Source: Hymenobacter sedentarius (GTDB taxonomy: Bacteria; Bacteroidota; Bacteroidia; Cytophagales; Hymenobacteraceae). From it: DNA of 64,000 nucleotides. The position numbers and the translations under genes were made by a program. This document shows positions 18,701 to 26,977 of the stretch, piece by piece. Each line of letters opens with the position of its first letter. The stretch's first letter is position 1. The stretch lies in the NCBI RefSeq assembly GCF_001507645.1, contig NZ_CP013909.1, positions 3,534,001 through 3,598,000 on the forward strand. Reading direction: 5' to 3'. Below the pieces are notes generated by a model. The model worked only from the letters and a program-made list of their open reading frames with translations. It had not been told where the DNA came from and did no database searches.

Positions 18701-18860
18701 GCTGGGCGCTGTGGTGGCTGTGCTAGGCGAAGGCTCCGGCGATGCTGGCCAGCGCTTCACCTACCAGTTCAACAAGGGTTCGCTGTCGAATCAGCTTTAC
18801 ATGGTTCACCTTGTTACTGGCCAAGGCAATCAGTTCACTCGCGTCCAATTTAAGGATTAA
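15726..18860 (+). CDS. Secreted M36 (fungalysin) family metalloprotease with PA domain and T9SS sorting tail
   Basis: A protein of 1044 residues. A signal peptide ends near AAFGQ, and a propeptide region follows to about residue 200. The catalytic zinc motif HEYGH starts at residue 600 in GVIAHEYGHGISTRLTGG. A protease-associated (PA) domain is inserted before it at about 480-575 (VVYRGNCPFADKVQNAQIAG). A PKD/Ig-like domain lies near 800-905. A small Cys/His motif follows (VCHNGN, then HLKHGDMLGTC). The last 80 residues form a type A sorting domain (APNPAVASTAVSF) for export through the type IX system. It probably degrades extracellular protein. It is a monocistronic gene between an AT-rich leader and a terminator. 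Confidence 0.93.
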   Translation: MRKTLLKATRAVLVTGLLAVNLAAFGQSSGGSEKEQVPKVALDHLKKQQKTMQLSNDDIADVVLSSESLSKNNGLRHYYIQQRYQGIDIYGAISNVHVAKDGQLVNLGNRFRKDLDKKVKAKQPKLDAQAAVAAAAKSLGLSLKAPLTYTALSRGTNRAATFTTGGISLRPIPVRLVYLPTANDDLVLTWEVSIYELDARNWWNVRVDAATGAVLDKDNLVVECNFENDGPAGTPMHAEQPVVVPFSFSAVAAGPTTNAFNVYAIPTETPSHGARTFVSTSVADGKASPMGWNSILPGTSFSITRGNNVYAYEDPDNLNAPAPGSSPDAGPSMLFDFPVDFTKQPVAYKAAATTNLFYMNNIMHDIWYQYGFDEVSGNFQTTNPNALEGLGADQVMAESQDSRNVIATRNNANFATPTDGQAPRMQMYLWSGLPDPNLFRVTAPASIAGTYTAREGSFSKPLTATAFTGKLVLAQSTPPASPGKSEEGCGSFTNGTAISGNIAVVYRGNCPFADKVQNAQIAGATAVVVINNAPGDPIAMGGTPTNPTPAITIPAVMISMEAGQLIRQQLDAANQVDVVLKNSGGLPELDGDFDNGVIAHEYGHGISTRLTGGPGNSSCLNNAEQGGEGWSDWFGLMLTMKAGDTSVKPRGIGTYVQNQPTSGRGIRPSPYSTDFAVNNYTYGATNNPVLTQPHGVGFVWATMLWDMTWGFIDKYGFDADLYNGKGGNNMAMQLVIDGLKMQVCKPGFVDARNAILAADRANYGGANQQLIWKAFAKRGLGFSANQGLNTSRFDQVEAFDMPPIYSCAAPTITVAPTSSVQTNGPATTIYLGYGAQSVQLQANSTSTGLVRYTWSPAAGLSNTAIANPVFTPSTPGAYKLTVTSVNGDNCSASESVTINVVDVRCGPSNDKVLVCHNGNNTQCMKSDDVQNHLKHGDMLGTCDVIPNGDSFASNDAGAEYKLTSAPNPAVASTAVSFALREAGTYRVEVLNMLGAVVAVLGEGSGDAGQRFTYQFNKGSLSNQLYMVHLVTGQGNQFTRVQFKD

Positions 18861-18880
18861 GCAAAATCAATTAACGCATT

Positions 18881-18918
18881 AAACCCGGGGTCGTGCAAGT
18901 GCACAGCCCCGGGTTTTT
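18881..18918 (+). terminator. Terminator downstream of the M36 protease gene
   Basis: The stem aaacccgggg / ccccgggttt is followed by T residues. It may also serve the converging RES gene. Confidence 0.75.
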
Positions 18919-18953
18919 CGCTTTCTCAACACTGCGTTCGCTCCCCCTTACCA

Positions 18954-19403
18954 CTAATGCTTAATCCGTGGGTCAAACGCAAAGTCCTCCCACCCCACAA
19001 TTCGAATCTTTCCAAAATCCGGATGCCGGGTATTGAGCACGTAGTTATGTTCGTGGGCGATGATGGAGGACGGCACCCGCAGCAAGGCCGCTTTTTGGCG
19101 CTGGTACCAAGCTGCGCCCAACGGCTGACACTTGGCGTAGTGGCGCGGCAATTGCCATTCGGCGGGCATTTGGTCCAGGGTTAACTCCTCGATGAGCAGG
19201 GCATCGGGAATCTCGATGCGGATGACTTTGAAGAGGCTATTGAGGCCTTCGCCGCTGCGGTGCACCACGTTTTCGAGGCAGGCCAGCGCGCGACTACCGG
19301 CAGCGTAAATAACCAGCTGGCCGCGCATATTCCAGCGGCCGGGATTGCCGGATGCGACTAGTTCGCCGGCATACTTCGCCAGGCAGATGCGGTATACTTC
19401 CAC
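18954..19403 (-). CDS. RES domain toxin of a type II toxin-antitoxin pair
   Basis: A protein of 149 residues, with a GTG start giving MEVYRICLAKYAGELVASG. It has the RES-family N-terminus (YRI, then SGNPGRWNMRGQLVIYAAGS) and the helix with a conserved glutamate (ALACLENVVHRSG). Known RES toxins such as MbcT and ParT break down or use NAD+. It begins 8 bases after the stop of the Xre-type antitoxin gene, so the two are translated from one message. The length is normal and no defect is visible, so the toxin is probably functional. Confidence 0.9.
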   Translation of the reverse strand: MEVYRICLAKYAGELVASGNPGRWNMRGQLVIYAAGSRALACLENVVHRSGEGLNSLFKVIRIEIPDALLIEELTLDQMPAEWQLPRHYAKCQPLGAAWYQRQKAALLRVPSSIIAHEHNYVLNTRHPDFGKIRIVGWEDFAFDPRIKH

Positions 19404-19411
19404 GCGGGGGA

Positions 19412-19873
19412 TTAGGCGAAATCGCCGTGGGCGATGCGGTCCACTTCATCGGCTACCAGGTCGATGCCGCCGCTGGTTTCGAGCAGGGACAGCGGGGGCT
19501 GGTTATCGAGGCCGTAGGCGGGCTTGTCGAGCCAGCGGCGGAAGGCCGGCACCGAGCCAAATACTTCTTCGCCCAGGCGGGCCAGCGCCAGCAATTTCAG
19601 CACCTGCTCGCTGGGGGCCGGGCCCAGGCGTTTCTTGCCTTGGCGGTAGGTCCGTAGCGTTTTGGTGGTGGTGTGGAGCAGGTCGGCCAATTCGTCGGCG
19701 CTCAACTGCAGGAGGGCAGCCACGTCGAACGCCGTTTTGGCCAGCACGCCCGTGCGCGCCTCCATCACCAAGGCGAAGGAATCGGCCACGGTGGCTTGCA
19801 GCCCCAGCAAGGCAGGCGAATAAACGGCGGAAGGATGAGCGGCGGTAGCCATGAGCACAGGCGAGGAATGCAT
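19412..19873 (-). CDS. Xre/MbcA/ParS family antitoxin (DUF2384)
   Basis: About 153 residues from the ATG of MHSSPVLMATAAHPSAVYSP; an ATG seven codons later and a TTG two codons earlier are alternatives. The middle has a helix-turn-helix (LQLSADELADLLHTTTKTLR, then TYRQGKKRL). The C-terminal DUF2384 toxin-binding domain has ARLGEEVFGSVPAFRRWLDK, PAYGL and PLSLLETSGG. It should neutralise the RES toxin and repress its own operon. A strong palindrome lies immediately upstream and overlaps the start region. Confidence 0.88.
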   Translation of the reverse strand: MHSSPVLMATAAHPSAVYSPALLGLQATVADSFALVMEARTGVLAKTAFDVAALLQLSADELADLLHTTTKTLRTYRQGKKRLGPAPSEQVLKLLALARLGEEVFGSVPAFRRWLDKPAYGLDNQPPLSLLETSGGIDLVADEVDRIAHGDFA

Positions 19874-19917
19874 TCCCAAAGATGGGAATATTTTCCGTAG
19901 TAACGGGAAAATATTCC
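19872..19917 (-). promoter_or_regulatory. Palindromic operator of the RES/Xre operon
   Basis: The perfect 12-base inverted repeat ggaatattttcc (19885-19896) and ggaaaatattcc (19906-19917) is separated by 9 bases. An extra half-site attccc (19872-19877) pairs with gggaat (19884-19889) and overlaps the antitoxin start codon. The spacing of GGGAAT half-sites fits cooperative binding by an Xre-type repressor. This is inferred from position and symmetry. Confidence 0.7.
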
Positions 19918-19971
19918 GCTTTGTTCCAGCTCAACCCGACGTTCCGCTTGCTGCTTGCTGGCCGGAACCCG

Positions 19972-20691
19972 CTAAATCAAGTCGCTCAATTCGCGCACGC
20001 CTACTGGCCGGTGCACCGTGAAGCCTTCGCCAAATTCCACGCCGATGATATGCCCGAAGTCACGGGCGCGGGCTTCCATGAATTTTGAAAATTCCTGGCT
20101 AGACAGGTAGGTGGCCGGCTCGTCGCTAGCGGGGTTAAAAAACTGGCTGCTATAGGCCAGCACACTCTCCCACCGCTTGGCCCAATACGGGGTAACATCC
20201 ACCACAAAAGCCGGCACAATGGCACGGTCCTGAATGTAGTGGTACACGTGTTTGGGCCGCCAGGGGGCCTGAGGCGTGCCGTCTTGGTCCTGGGTTTCAA
20301 TCATGCGCAGGCCGGCCAGAAAGCATGCTTCAGTGGCCAGTTGGGCGGCGCGTCCGTGGTCGGGGTGCCGGTCGTGGATGGCGTTGGCCAGCACAATCTC
20401 CGGCTGATAGCGGCGGATGGCGGCAATAAGCGGCAGCTGGTGCTCCCGGTCGTTGCGGAAGAAGCCATCTTGCAATCCCAGGTTTTCGCGGACGCTCACG
20501 CCCAGAATCTTCGCCGCAGCCGCAGCTTCGGCGGCCCGGATGGCGGGCGTACCGCGCGTGCCCAGTTCACCCCGCGTTAGGTCTACAATGCCTACTTTTT
20601 TGCCGGCCGCCACGGCGGCGAGCAAGGTGCCGGAACACGTCATTTCCACGTCGTCGGGGTGCGCGCCCAGCGCCAGAATATCGAGTTTCAT
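19972..20691 (-). CDS. bshB1: Bacillithiol biosynthesis deacetylase BshB1
   Basis: A protein of 239 residues in the PIG-L/LmbE-like zinc deacetylase family. The zinc and catalytic motif AHPDDVEMTCSG is near the N-terminus and the second motif HDRHPDHGRAAQL near residue 110. VDLTRGELGTRGT is characteristic of BshB1. It deacetylates GlcNAc-malate to GlcN-malate in bacillithiol synthesis. Bacillithiol is the low-molecular-weight thiol of many Bacteroidota. No other bsh gene is in the window, so the pathway is dispersed. Confidence 0.92.
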   Translation of the reverse strand: MKLDILALGAHPDDVEMTCSGTLLAAVAAGKKVGIVDLTRGELGTRGTPAIRAAEAAAAAKILGVSVRENLGLQDGFFRNDREHQLPLIAAIRRYQPEIVLANAIHDRHPDHGRAAQLATEACFLAGLRMIETQDQDGTPQAPWRPKHVYHYIQDRAIVPAFVVDVTPYWAKRWESVLAYSSQFFNPASDEPATYLSSQEFSKFMEARARDFGHIIGVEFGEGFTVHRPVGVRELSDLI

Positions 20692-20736
20692 GTTGTGTCG
20701 TTTTTAGCTCAATTACAGAAATGGGCCGTACCAAAA

Positions 20737-20779
20737 GCCAGATGCTAACGCCGTTCTTTCAACAGCATTAGCATCTGGC
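20737..20779 (-). terminator. Stem-loop downstream of the M23 peptidase gene
   Basis: The arms gccagatgctaa and ttagcatctggc are perfectly complementary over 12 bases. Minus-strand reading gives a short T-run (ctttt) after the stem, so termination may be weak. Confidence 0.55.
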
Positions 20780-20796
20780 GATAATTGACTTGAAAT

Positions 20797-21921
20797 CTAC
20801 TTCACCCGCAGCTTGCGCCCTGGCTGAAGCGTTTTCACGCCAGGATTCAGCTTTTTCAGAGTGCTTACGCGCACCCCGTACCGCTCGGCTACTTCCGAGA
20901 GGGTATCGCCCGAGCGAACCTTGTGCGTAACCACCTGCCGCGCCCGCGAAGGCTGGCCGTGGCTGCTGCTTCCGCGATGCTGCAGCGCGCGGCTGTAATA
21001 GTTAAACAGCTGCGAGGTGATGGTGAAACTGTCCTTGCGGAGCTTGTACTCCGGGAAGTTGTACATCAGGGCCGGGTTGATGGGGTTGCCCTGATAGCGC
21101 ACCTCGTAATGCAAGTGCGAACCCGTGCTGCGCCCCGTGCTGCCACCGTAGCCAATAAGTTGGCCGGCTTTAACAAAGGTGCCCACCTTCACCAGCGACT
21201 TGCTCAAGTGGCCGTAAATGGTTTCCAGGCCGTTGTAGTGCCGCACCAGAATATAGTTGCCGTAGCCACCGCCGTCCCAGGCATTGATGCGCACCACCCC
21301 ATCAAACGCCGACTTCACCGAGTCGCCGGTTTCCAGGTCCAAGTCCATGCCGTAGTGCCAGCGGTAGCCCCGGAAGGCAAACCCAGAGGTGATGGGCGTG
21401 GTAACCAAGGGCATCTTGGCGTAGCGCTGCCGTGGCAGGTCGGTTAGCTTCAGCTTGAGCGAGTCGCGGTAGCTGCGGCCATCCACCCGATAGGGATTCA
21501 CGCTATGCGTGTCCCAGATGGAGTAGTAACCGGCCACCTTCACCCACGACGAGTCAATGAGCACTTCTTCCGACATCTCCACGATTTCCTGGCCGCCGTT
21601 GTTTAGCGTCGAGGTGTCTTCGCTTACAATACTGAGCTTCTTGGCTGGGTTGAAGTAGATGGATTTAGCTGCGTCAGAGTTATCGTCGGGCAATTCTTCG
21701 GTCTCGATTACCGTGGTGGTATCCGGCCGCACGTAGCGCATTCGTGGCGTTCTGATGCGAAAGAAGTCGGAGCCCCCGGAGGTGCTGCCGGCCCGGGCCT
21801 TGGTGCGCGGGGCCTTGCGGTGTTGCGCCTGGGCCGGGCCCAGCCCAACCAGGAGCAGCAAAAGCGTCAGGCACAGCAGCGCCGGGCGCCAATGGATTGT
21901 TTTCAGGAAAGACAAAAGCAA
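20797..21921 (-). CDS. M23 family peptidase with C-terminal LysM domain
   Basis: A protein of 374 residues with an N-terminal signal peptide (LLCLTLLLLLVGLGPAQAQ). The LytM/M23 core lies near residues 180-285. It has GFAFRGYRWHYGMDLDLETG (first zinc His and Asp) and GRSTGSHLHYEVRYQG with the HLHYEVR motif. A LysM domain closes the protein (HKVRSGDTLSEVAERYGVRV) and binds peptidoglycan. It is a likely cell-wall endopeptidase or divisome activator. The zinc residues look intact. No ATG is found at the expected N-terminus; a TTG seems to be used. Confidence 0.9.
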   Translation of the reverse strand: MLLSFLKTIHWRPALLCLTLLLLLVGLGPAQAQHRKAPRTKARAGSTSGGSDFFRIRTPRMRYVRPDTTTVIETEELPDDNSDAAKSIYFNPAKKLSIVSEDTSTLNNGGQEIVEMSEEVLIDSSWVKVAGYYSIWDTHSVNPYRVDGRSYRDSLKLKLTDLPRQRYAKMPLVTTPITSGFAFRGYRWHYGMDLDLETGDSVKSAFDGVVRINAWDGGGYGNYILVRHYNGLETIYGHLSKSLVKVGTFVKAGQLIGYGGSTGRSTGSHLHYEVRYQGNPINPALMYNFPEYKLRKDSFTITSQLFNYYSRALQHRGSSSHGQPSRARQVVTHKVRSGDTLSEVAERYGVRVSTLKKLNPGVKTLQPGRKLRVK

Positions 21922-22041
21922 ACAGAAAAAGGGCCGGCCGCGAAGAGAACGCCCCCGCGGTCATACCGTTCATGCTAAACAAAGCGGTTAGTAAAGACGA
22001 ATCACAAAGCTCGTCCCTACTAACACGTCAATGCAATGATT

Positions 22042-22977
22042 TTAGTGTACGCCCAGCGCAGCTAAATATCGTTCGGCGTCGAGAGCGGCCATGCAGCCGG
22101 TGCCAGCGGCCGTCACGGCCTGCCGATAAGTGTAGTCCTGCACGTCGCCACAGGCAAAAACGCCGTCGATGTTGGTCTTGCTCGTGCCCGGTATCGTCTT
22201 CAGGTAGCCCTGCTCGTCGTGGTGCAGGTAGGGCTGAAAAATCTTGGAGTTGGGCTCGTGCCCAATGGCCACAAAAAAGCCGGTCAGTTTAATTTCCCGG
22301 GTTTCGTGGGTCAGCAGGTTTTTCACGCGAACGCCTTCCACGCTGTGCTCGCCCAGAATCTCATCGGTCACGGTATTAAACAGCACCTCAATCTTGGGGT
22401 TGTCCAGCACGCGCTGCTGCATGATTTTCGAGGCCTTCATTTCGCCCTTGCGCACTATCATGGTCACCTTGCTACACAGGTTGGCGAGGTAGGTTGCTTC
22501 CTCAGCCGCGGTGTCGCCGGCGCCCACAATGGCCACTTCCTGGCCCCGGTAAAAGAAGCCGTCGCACACGGCGCAGGCCGACACGCCCGAGCCATTCAGC
22601 CGGGCTTCCGACGGAATGCCCAGCCACTTGGCCGAAGCGCCGGTGGCAATAATGACGGTATCCGCCGTCAATTCCAGCGTTTCATCGATGGTAACCTTGC
22701 GCGGGTGCACCGAGAAGTCTACCGCTGTGGCAATGCCGTAGCGGATGTCTGTGCCGAAGCGGGAGGCCTGTTTCTTCAGGTCTTCCATCATCTGCGGGCC
22801 CATCACGCCATCGGCATAGCCCGGGAAGTTTTCTACGTCGTTAGTAATGGTGAGCTGGCCACCGGGTTGCAAACCCATGTACATTACGGGGGCCATGTTG
22901 GCCCGGGCAGCGTAAATGGCAGCAGTGTATCCGGCTGGGCCGGAGCCTATAATCAGGCATTTAATGTGTTCAGACAT
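22042..22977 (-). CDS. trxB: Thioredoxin-disulfide reductase
   Basis: A protein of 311 residues, the normal TrxB size. The FAD-binding site is GSGPAGYTAAIYAARAN, the redox-active pair is CAVC in SACAVCDGFFYRG, the NADPH site is VAIVGAGDTAAEEA, and the C-terminal FAD motif is GVFACGDVQDYTYRQAVTAA. It uses NADPH to reduce thioredoxin. It is transcribed as a single gene with a spacer of about 200 bases separating it from rpoD. Confidence 0.97.
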   Translation of the reverse strand: MSEHIKCLIIGSGPAGYTAAIYAARANMAPVMYMGLQPGGQLTITNDVENFPGYADGVMGPQMMEDLKKQASRFGTDIRYGIATAVDFSVHPRKVTIDETLELTADTVIIATGASAKWLGIPSEARLNGSGVSACAVCDGFFYRGQEVAIVGAGDTAAEEATYLANLCSKVTMIVRKGEMKASKIMQQRVLDNPKIEVLFNTVTDEILGEHSVEGVRVKNLLTHETREIKLTGFFVAIGHEPNSKIFQPYLHHDEQGYLKTIPGTSKTNIDGVFACGDVQDYTYRQAVTAAGTGCMAALDAERYLAALGVH

Positions 22978-23126
22978 TGGGAATGCGGCGCGAAGCGTGT
23001 AGCCTCGCGTATCGTTGGGCGATGAAAATAAAACAGCCAGCTACCTAAAAAGTCAGCCTACGCCTGACCGGCAATCCCAACTTGGGCTGCCAGCCGGTAG
23101 ACGACAACAAGCGCTAAACCGTACAA

Positions 23127-23154
23127 AAAACCCCAACCTAACGGTCGGGGTTTT
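23127..23154 (-). terminator. Terminator downstream of rpoD
   Basis: The hairpin aaccccaacctaacggtcgg / ggtt has a T-run on the minus strand (tttttt). Confidence 0.65.
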
Positions 23155-23175
23155 TCATTCTGCAAAACTAATTGA

Positions 23176-24039
23176 TTAGCCGAGATAAGGCTTCAGCGCT
23201 TTCGAGCGCGACGTGTGCCGCAACCGACGAATGGCCTTCTCCTTAATCTGACGCACCCGCTCGCGGGTCAGGTTAAACTTCTCACCAATCTCCTCCAGGG
23301 TGAGAGCAGCTTCGCCGTTCAACCCGAAGTACAAGGTGATAACGTCGGCTTCGCGCTTGGTGAGCGTGCTCAGGGCACGCTGCACTTCCTTGCGGAGCGA
23401 GTCATTCATCAGGGCCATGTCCGGCGACTCCTCATCCTCGTTTTCGAGCACGTCGAGCAAGCGGTTTTCTTCACCCTGCACAAAAGGAGCATCCACGGAT
23501 ACGTGGCGGCCCGAGATTTTCAGGGTATCCACCACTTCCGAAGTGGTCAGCTCCAGCACTTCGGCAATTTCTTCTGGCGAAGGCTCGCGCTCAAACTTCT
23601 GCTCGAGTTCCGAGAAAGACTTGCTGATTTTGTTCAGCGAGCCCACGCGGTTCAGGGGCAGACGCACGATGCGGCTCTGCTCGGCCAGGGCCTGCAGGAT
23701 GGACTGGCGAATCCACCACACGGCGTAGGAAATGAATTTAAAGCCGCGGGTTTCATCAAAGCGTTTGGCGGCTTTAATAAGGCCCAAGTTGCCCTCGTTG
23801 ATGAGGTCACCGAGCGAAAGACCTTGGTTCTGGTACTGCTTGGCTACCGATACGACGAAACGTAAGTTGGCTTTGGTTAATTTTTCCAGCGCTTGCTGGT
23901 CCCCGTCGCGGATACGCTGCGCGAGCGTTACCTCCTCGTCGGGCGTGAGCAAATCAACCTTGCCAATCTCCTGGAGGTATTTATCCAGCGACTGGCTTTC
24001 GCGGTTGGTAATCTGCTTACTAATTTTTAGCTGTCTCAT
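23176..24039 (-). CDS. rpoD: Primary RNA polymerase sigma factor (Bacteroidota RpoD type)
   Basis: A protein of 287 residues, the short Bacteroidota form without region 1.1. The start [20 protein letters not shown] is characteristic. Region 2 includes [35 protein letters not shown] and [10 protein letters not shown]. Region 4 has the helix-turn-helix [20 protein letters not shown]. It directs polymerase to the TTG / TAnnTTTG promoters that occur in this window. It lies alone between pnp and trxB. Confidence 0.96.
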   Translation of the reverse strand: MRQLKISKQITNRESQSLDKYLQEIGKVDLLTPDEEVTLAQRIRDGDQQALEKLTKANLRFVVSVAKQYQNQGLSLGDLINEGNLGLIKAAKRFDETRGFKFISYAVWWIRQSILQALAEQSRIVRLPLNRVGSLNKISKSFSELEQKFEREPSPEEIAEVLELTTSEVVDTLKISGRHVSVDAPFVQGEENRLLDVLENEDEESPDMALMNDSLRKEVQRALSTLTKREADVITLYFGLNGEAALTLEEIGEKFNLTRERVRQIKEKAIRRLRHTSRSKALKPYLG

Positions 24040-24160
24040 GGGACTAGGTAAGAACGATATCTGATGGGGTTATACGTAAGAAAAAGCCGCCCGGCTAGTC
24101 CCTCAGTCAGAGGAAGCCAACAGGCTCCCCCTGACATTAGTTCGGGACAATTGGCTCAAG

Positions 24161-26332
24161 CTATGCTTTAGCTTCGCCGTTGCTGGCAGCAGCCGCTTCG
24201 GGCTTGGGCAACAGCACTTTGCGCGAGAGCCGGTACTTGCCGGTTTTCTTATCGATTTCCACCAGTTTCACGTCAATATCCTGCCCCACTTCCAACAAGC
24301 CTTCCAAGGTCTGAATGCGCTCGTGCGTCACCTCGGAGATGTGCAGCAAGCCGTCTTTGCCCGGCATGATTTCCACGAAGGCACCGTAGGGCTGGATGCT
24401 GCGCACCTTGCCTTTGTACACCTCGCCCACTTCCGGCTGGGCCGCGATGGCCCGGATGCGGTCGATGGCGCCCTGCATGTCCTCTTGGTTGGAGGCGTAG
24501 ATGCTCACGTGGCCCTTCTCGTCCTTCTCCTCGATGATAACCGTAGCGTTGGTATCCTTCTGGATTTGCTGAATGACTTTGCCACCTGGCCCGATTACCG
24601 CGCCAATGAATTCTTTGTCAATCAACATTTTGTGCGAGCGCGGGGTGTGAGGTTTCAGCTCAGCAGCCGGCGCCGCGATGGTCTTCGCCATTTCGCGCAG
24701 GATGTGCAGGCGGCCTTCGCGGGCCTGGTGCAGCGCGGCGGTCAGAATCTCATTGCTCAAGCCCTGGATTTTGATGTCCATCTGGCAGGCGCAAATGCCT
24801 TTCTCGGTGCCGGTTACTTTGAAGTCCATGTCGCCAAGGTGGTCCTCGTCGCCGAGAATGTCGCTCAGTACGGCGTACTCACCGGTTTCCTTGTCCTGTA
24901 CCAAACCCATGGCGATACCGGCTACAGCAGCCGAAATCTTCACGCCGGCGTCCATCAGCGCTAGCGAGCCAGCGCATACTGTGGCCATCGAGCTAGAGCC
25001 GTTCGACTCCAGGATGTCCGACACGATGCGGATGGTGTAGGGGTTCTCGTCATCGGGCGGCAGCACCTGGCGCAGCGAGCGCAGGGCCAAATTGCCGTGG
25101 CCGATTTCGCGGCGGCCAGCGCCCCGGTTGGGCTTCACCTCACCGGTCGAGAAACCGGGGAAGTTGTAGTGCAGCATAAACTTCGAGTAGCCCTTGGTGA
25201 GGGGCTGGTCCACAATCTGCTCGTCGAGCTTGGTGCCGAGCGTGGCCGTGGTCAGGCTTTGGGTTTCGCCGCGGGTGAAGATTGCCGAGCCGTGGGCACC
25301 GGGCAAATAGTTGATTTCCGACCAGATAGGGCGGATTTCGGTGAGCTGGCGGCCGTCGAGGCGCACCCGCTCTTTCACCATCATGTCGCGGATGGCTTTC
25401 TTCTCAGCCGCGCTGTAGTAGCGGCCGAACATCTTCATGTCCAGCTCAGGCTGCTCAGCCAAGAGCTTTTCCAAAAACGCCTTTTTTACTTCCGAGAAGC
25501 CTTCCTTGCGGCCACCTTTGCTGGTGTTGCCGGAGCGGGCCACGGCGTAAGCGTGCTGGTAAATGTTGGCGTGGATGTGCTTCTTCAAGTCCTCGTTCTC
25601 CTCGTACTGAGGGTACTCGCGGGTAGGTGAGTTGGCTTCACGTCCCACGGCTTCCGCCAGGTCCTTTTGCAGCTGGCACTGAGCCTTGATGGCTTCGTGG
25701 CCGAAGGCAATGGCTGCCACCATTTCTTCTTCGCTCACTTCCTTCATGGCACCTTCCACCATGGCCACGGAGTCGGCCGTAGCGCCTACCATGAGGTCCA
25801 TGTCGGCCCGGGCCAGGTCGGAAGTCTTGGGGTTAATCTGGAACTGGCCGTCGATGCGCGCCACGCGCACTTCGGAAATGGGCCCAGCAAACGGAATGTC
25901 CGAAATCGACAAAGCAGCCGAAGCGGCCAAAGCGGCTAGGGCGTCGGGCTGCACTTCTTTGTCGGCAGAGATGAGCGTAATCATCACCTGCACTTCGTAG
26001 TGGTAGTCCTTGGGGAACATGGGCCGCAGGATGCGGTCAACGAGGCGGCAGACCAGGATTTCATAGTCCGACAGGCGGCCTTCGCGGCGCTGGAACGAGC
26101 CGGGGATTTTGCCGGCCGAGCCGAATTTCTCCTGGTAATCTACCGACAGCGGCAGGAAGTCAACGCCTTCGCGCTGGCTCGGGGCCGAAACCACCGTGGC
26201 GAGCAGCATGGTGTCGCCGAGGCGAACCACAACGGCGCCGTCGGCGAATTTGGCCAGCTTGCCGGTTTCGATGGAGATAACGCGGCCGTCAGGCAGCGCC
26301 AAGGTTTTGGTAATGGCGTGGGGTTGGGACAT
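24161..26332 (-). CDS. pnp: Polyribonucleotide nucleotidyltransferase
   Basis: A protein of 723 residues with the full PNPase architecture: two RNase PH domains (about 1-230 and 315-550), a KH domain ([19 protein letters not shown]) and an S1 domain ([20 protein letters not shown]). It degrades RNA from the 3' end using phosphate. It follows rpsO on the same strand, the order also found in enterobacteria. A strong terminator separates them, so much of pnp expression must use readthrough or its own promoter. Confidence 0.97.
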   Translation of the reverse strand: MSQPHAITKTLALPDGRVISIETGKLAKFADGAVVVRLGDTMLLATVVSAPSQREGVDFLPLSVDYQEKFGSAGKIPGSFQRREGRLSDYEILVCRLVDRILRPMFPKDYHYEVQVMITLISADKEVQPDALAALAASAALSISDIPFAGPISEVRVARIDGQFQINPKTSDLARADMDLMVGATADSVAMVEGAMKEVSEEEMVAAIAFGHEAIKAQCQLQKDLAEAVGREANSPTREYPQYEENEDLKKHIHANIYQHAYAVARSGNTSKGGRKEGFSEVKKAFLEKLLAEQPELDMKMFGRYYSAAEKKAIRDMMVKERVRLDGRQLTEIRPIWSEINYLPGAHGSAIFTRGETQSLTTATLGTKLDEQIVDQPLTKGYSKFMLHYNFPGFSTGEVKPNRGAGRREIGHGNLALRSLRQVLPPDDENPYTIRIVSDILESNGSSSMATVCAGSLALMDAGVKISAAVAGIAMGLVQDKETGEYAVLSDILGDEDHLGDMDFKVTGTEKGICACQMDIKIQGLSNEILTAALHQAREGRLHILREMAKTIAAPAAELKPHTPRSHKMLIDKEFIGAVIGPGGKVIQQIQKDTNATVIIEEKDEKGHVSIYASNQEDMQGAIDRIRAIAAQPEVGEVYKGKVRSIQPYGAFVEIMPGKDGLLHISEVTHERIQTLEGLLEVGQDIDVKLVEIDKKTGKYRLSRKVLLPKPEAAAASNGEAKA

Positions 26333-26484
26333 CAGCGGGATTTGCTTAGAAAAGCGACAGCGGGCGAGCAGCCAAAAACGAATACCGCCAGCAGCATTCG
26401 TTACTCAGAAAACACAGCAACAGCGCGCCGATACAAAACAGTGCCACGGGCCAGCCTCGGCGCAAAACCGACCCGAACAAAAAA

Positions 26485-26520
26485 AGAGTAGGGAACCTTC
26501 GTTGGAAGGCTCCCTACTCT
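26485..26520 (-). terminator. Terminator downstream of rpsO
   Basis: The 16-base stem agagtagggaaccttc / gaaggctccctactct has one wobble pair and is followed on the minus strand by seven T. Confidence 0.85.
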
Positions 26521-26532
26521 CAGACTCTGGAC

Positions 26533-26808
26533 TTATTTACGGATGCCCAGCTCCTTGATGATGGCGCGGTAGCGGTTGATTTCGCGGTGCTGCAGGTAGT
26601 CCAACATGCGGCGGCGCTTACCTACCAGCTTCAGCAGGCCCAAGCGCGTGCTGTGGTCCTTCTTGTTGGCCTTGAGGTGCTCGGTGAGGTGGTTGATGCG
26701 GTGGGTGAAGAGGCCAATCTGCGCCTCGGCCGAACCGGTATCGGTTTTCAATTTCTGCAGGCTGTTCTTTTCGAAAATGGCCTGTTTTGCTTCTGTAGTT
26801 AAAATCAT
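26533..26808 (-). CDS. rpsO: 30S ribosomal protein S15
   Basis: A protein of 91 residues from the ATG of [18 protein letters not shown]; the frame extends upstream but S15 starts here. It has the conserved [20 protein letters not shown] and [20 protein letters not shown]15 binds 16S rRNA early in 30S assembly. A -7 box lies about 80 bases upstream and a strong terminator follows, so it forms a short unit ahead of pnp. Confidence 0.97.
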   Translation of the reverse strand: MILTTEAKQAIFEKNSLQKLKTDTGSAEAQIGLFTHRINHLTEHLKANKKDHSTRLGLLKLVGKRRRMLDYLQHREINRYRAIIKELGIRK

Positions 26809-26886
26809 CGGTTGATAGGTGTTACCCCGTCTTAGATTTTGGGATGAAAAAAATGTTGATTTGCTACCCCACACATTGGGGTGCCG

Positions 26887-26894
26887 CAAAGGTA
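26887..26894 (-). promoter_or_regulatory. -7 box of a promoter for rpsO
   Basis: TACCTTTG on the minus strand fits TAnnTTTG exactly. The -33 region is AT-rich but lacks a TTG at 21 bases. Confidence 0.45.
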
Positions 26895-26977
26895 CGCAAT
26901 TTTAAAACAGGATAAAAGCGCGATATGGGAAATTTTCCATTGCTTAACGTTCTGCCTTATTGAGCTAAAACCGCCGC

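Noticed and set aside
18954..19917. Larger genomic island or prophage around the toxin-antitoxin pair
   Set aside because: No integrase, tRNA junction or phage genes flank it; bshB1 and the protease are ordinary chromosomal genes.
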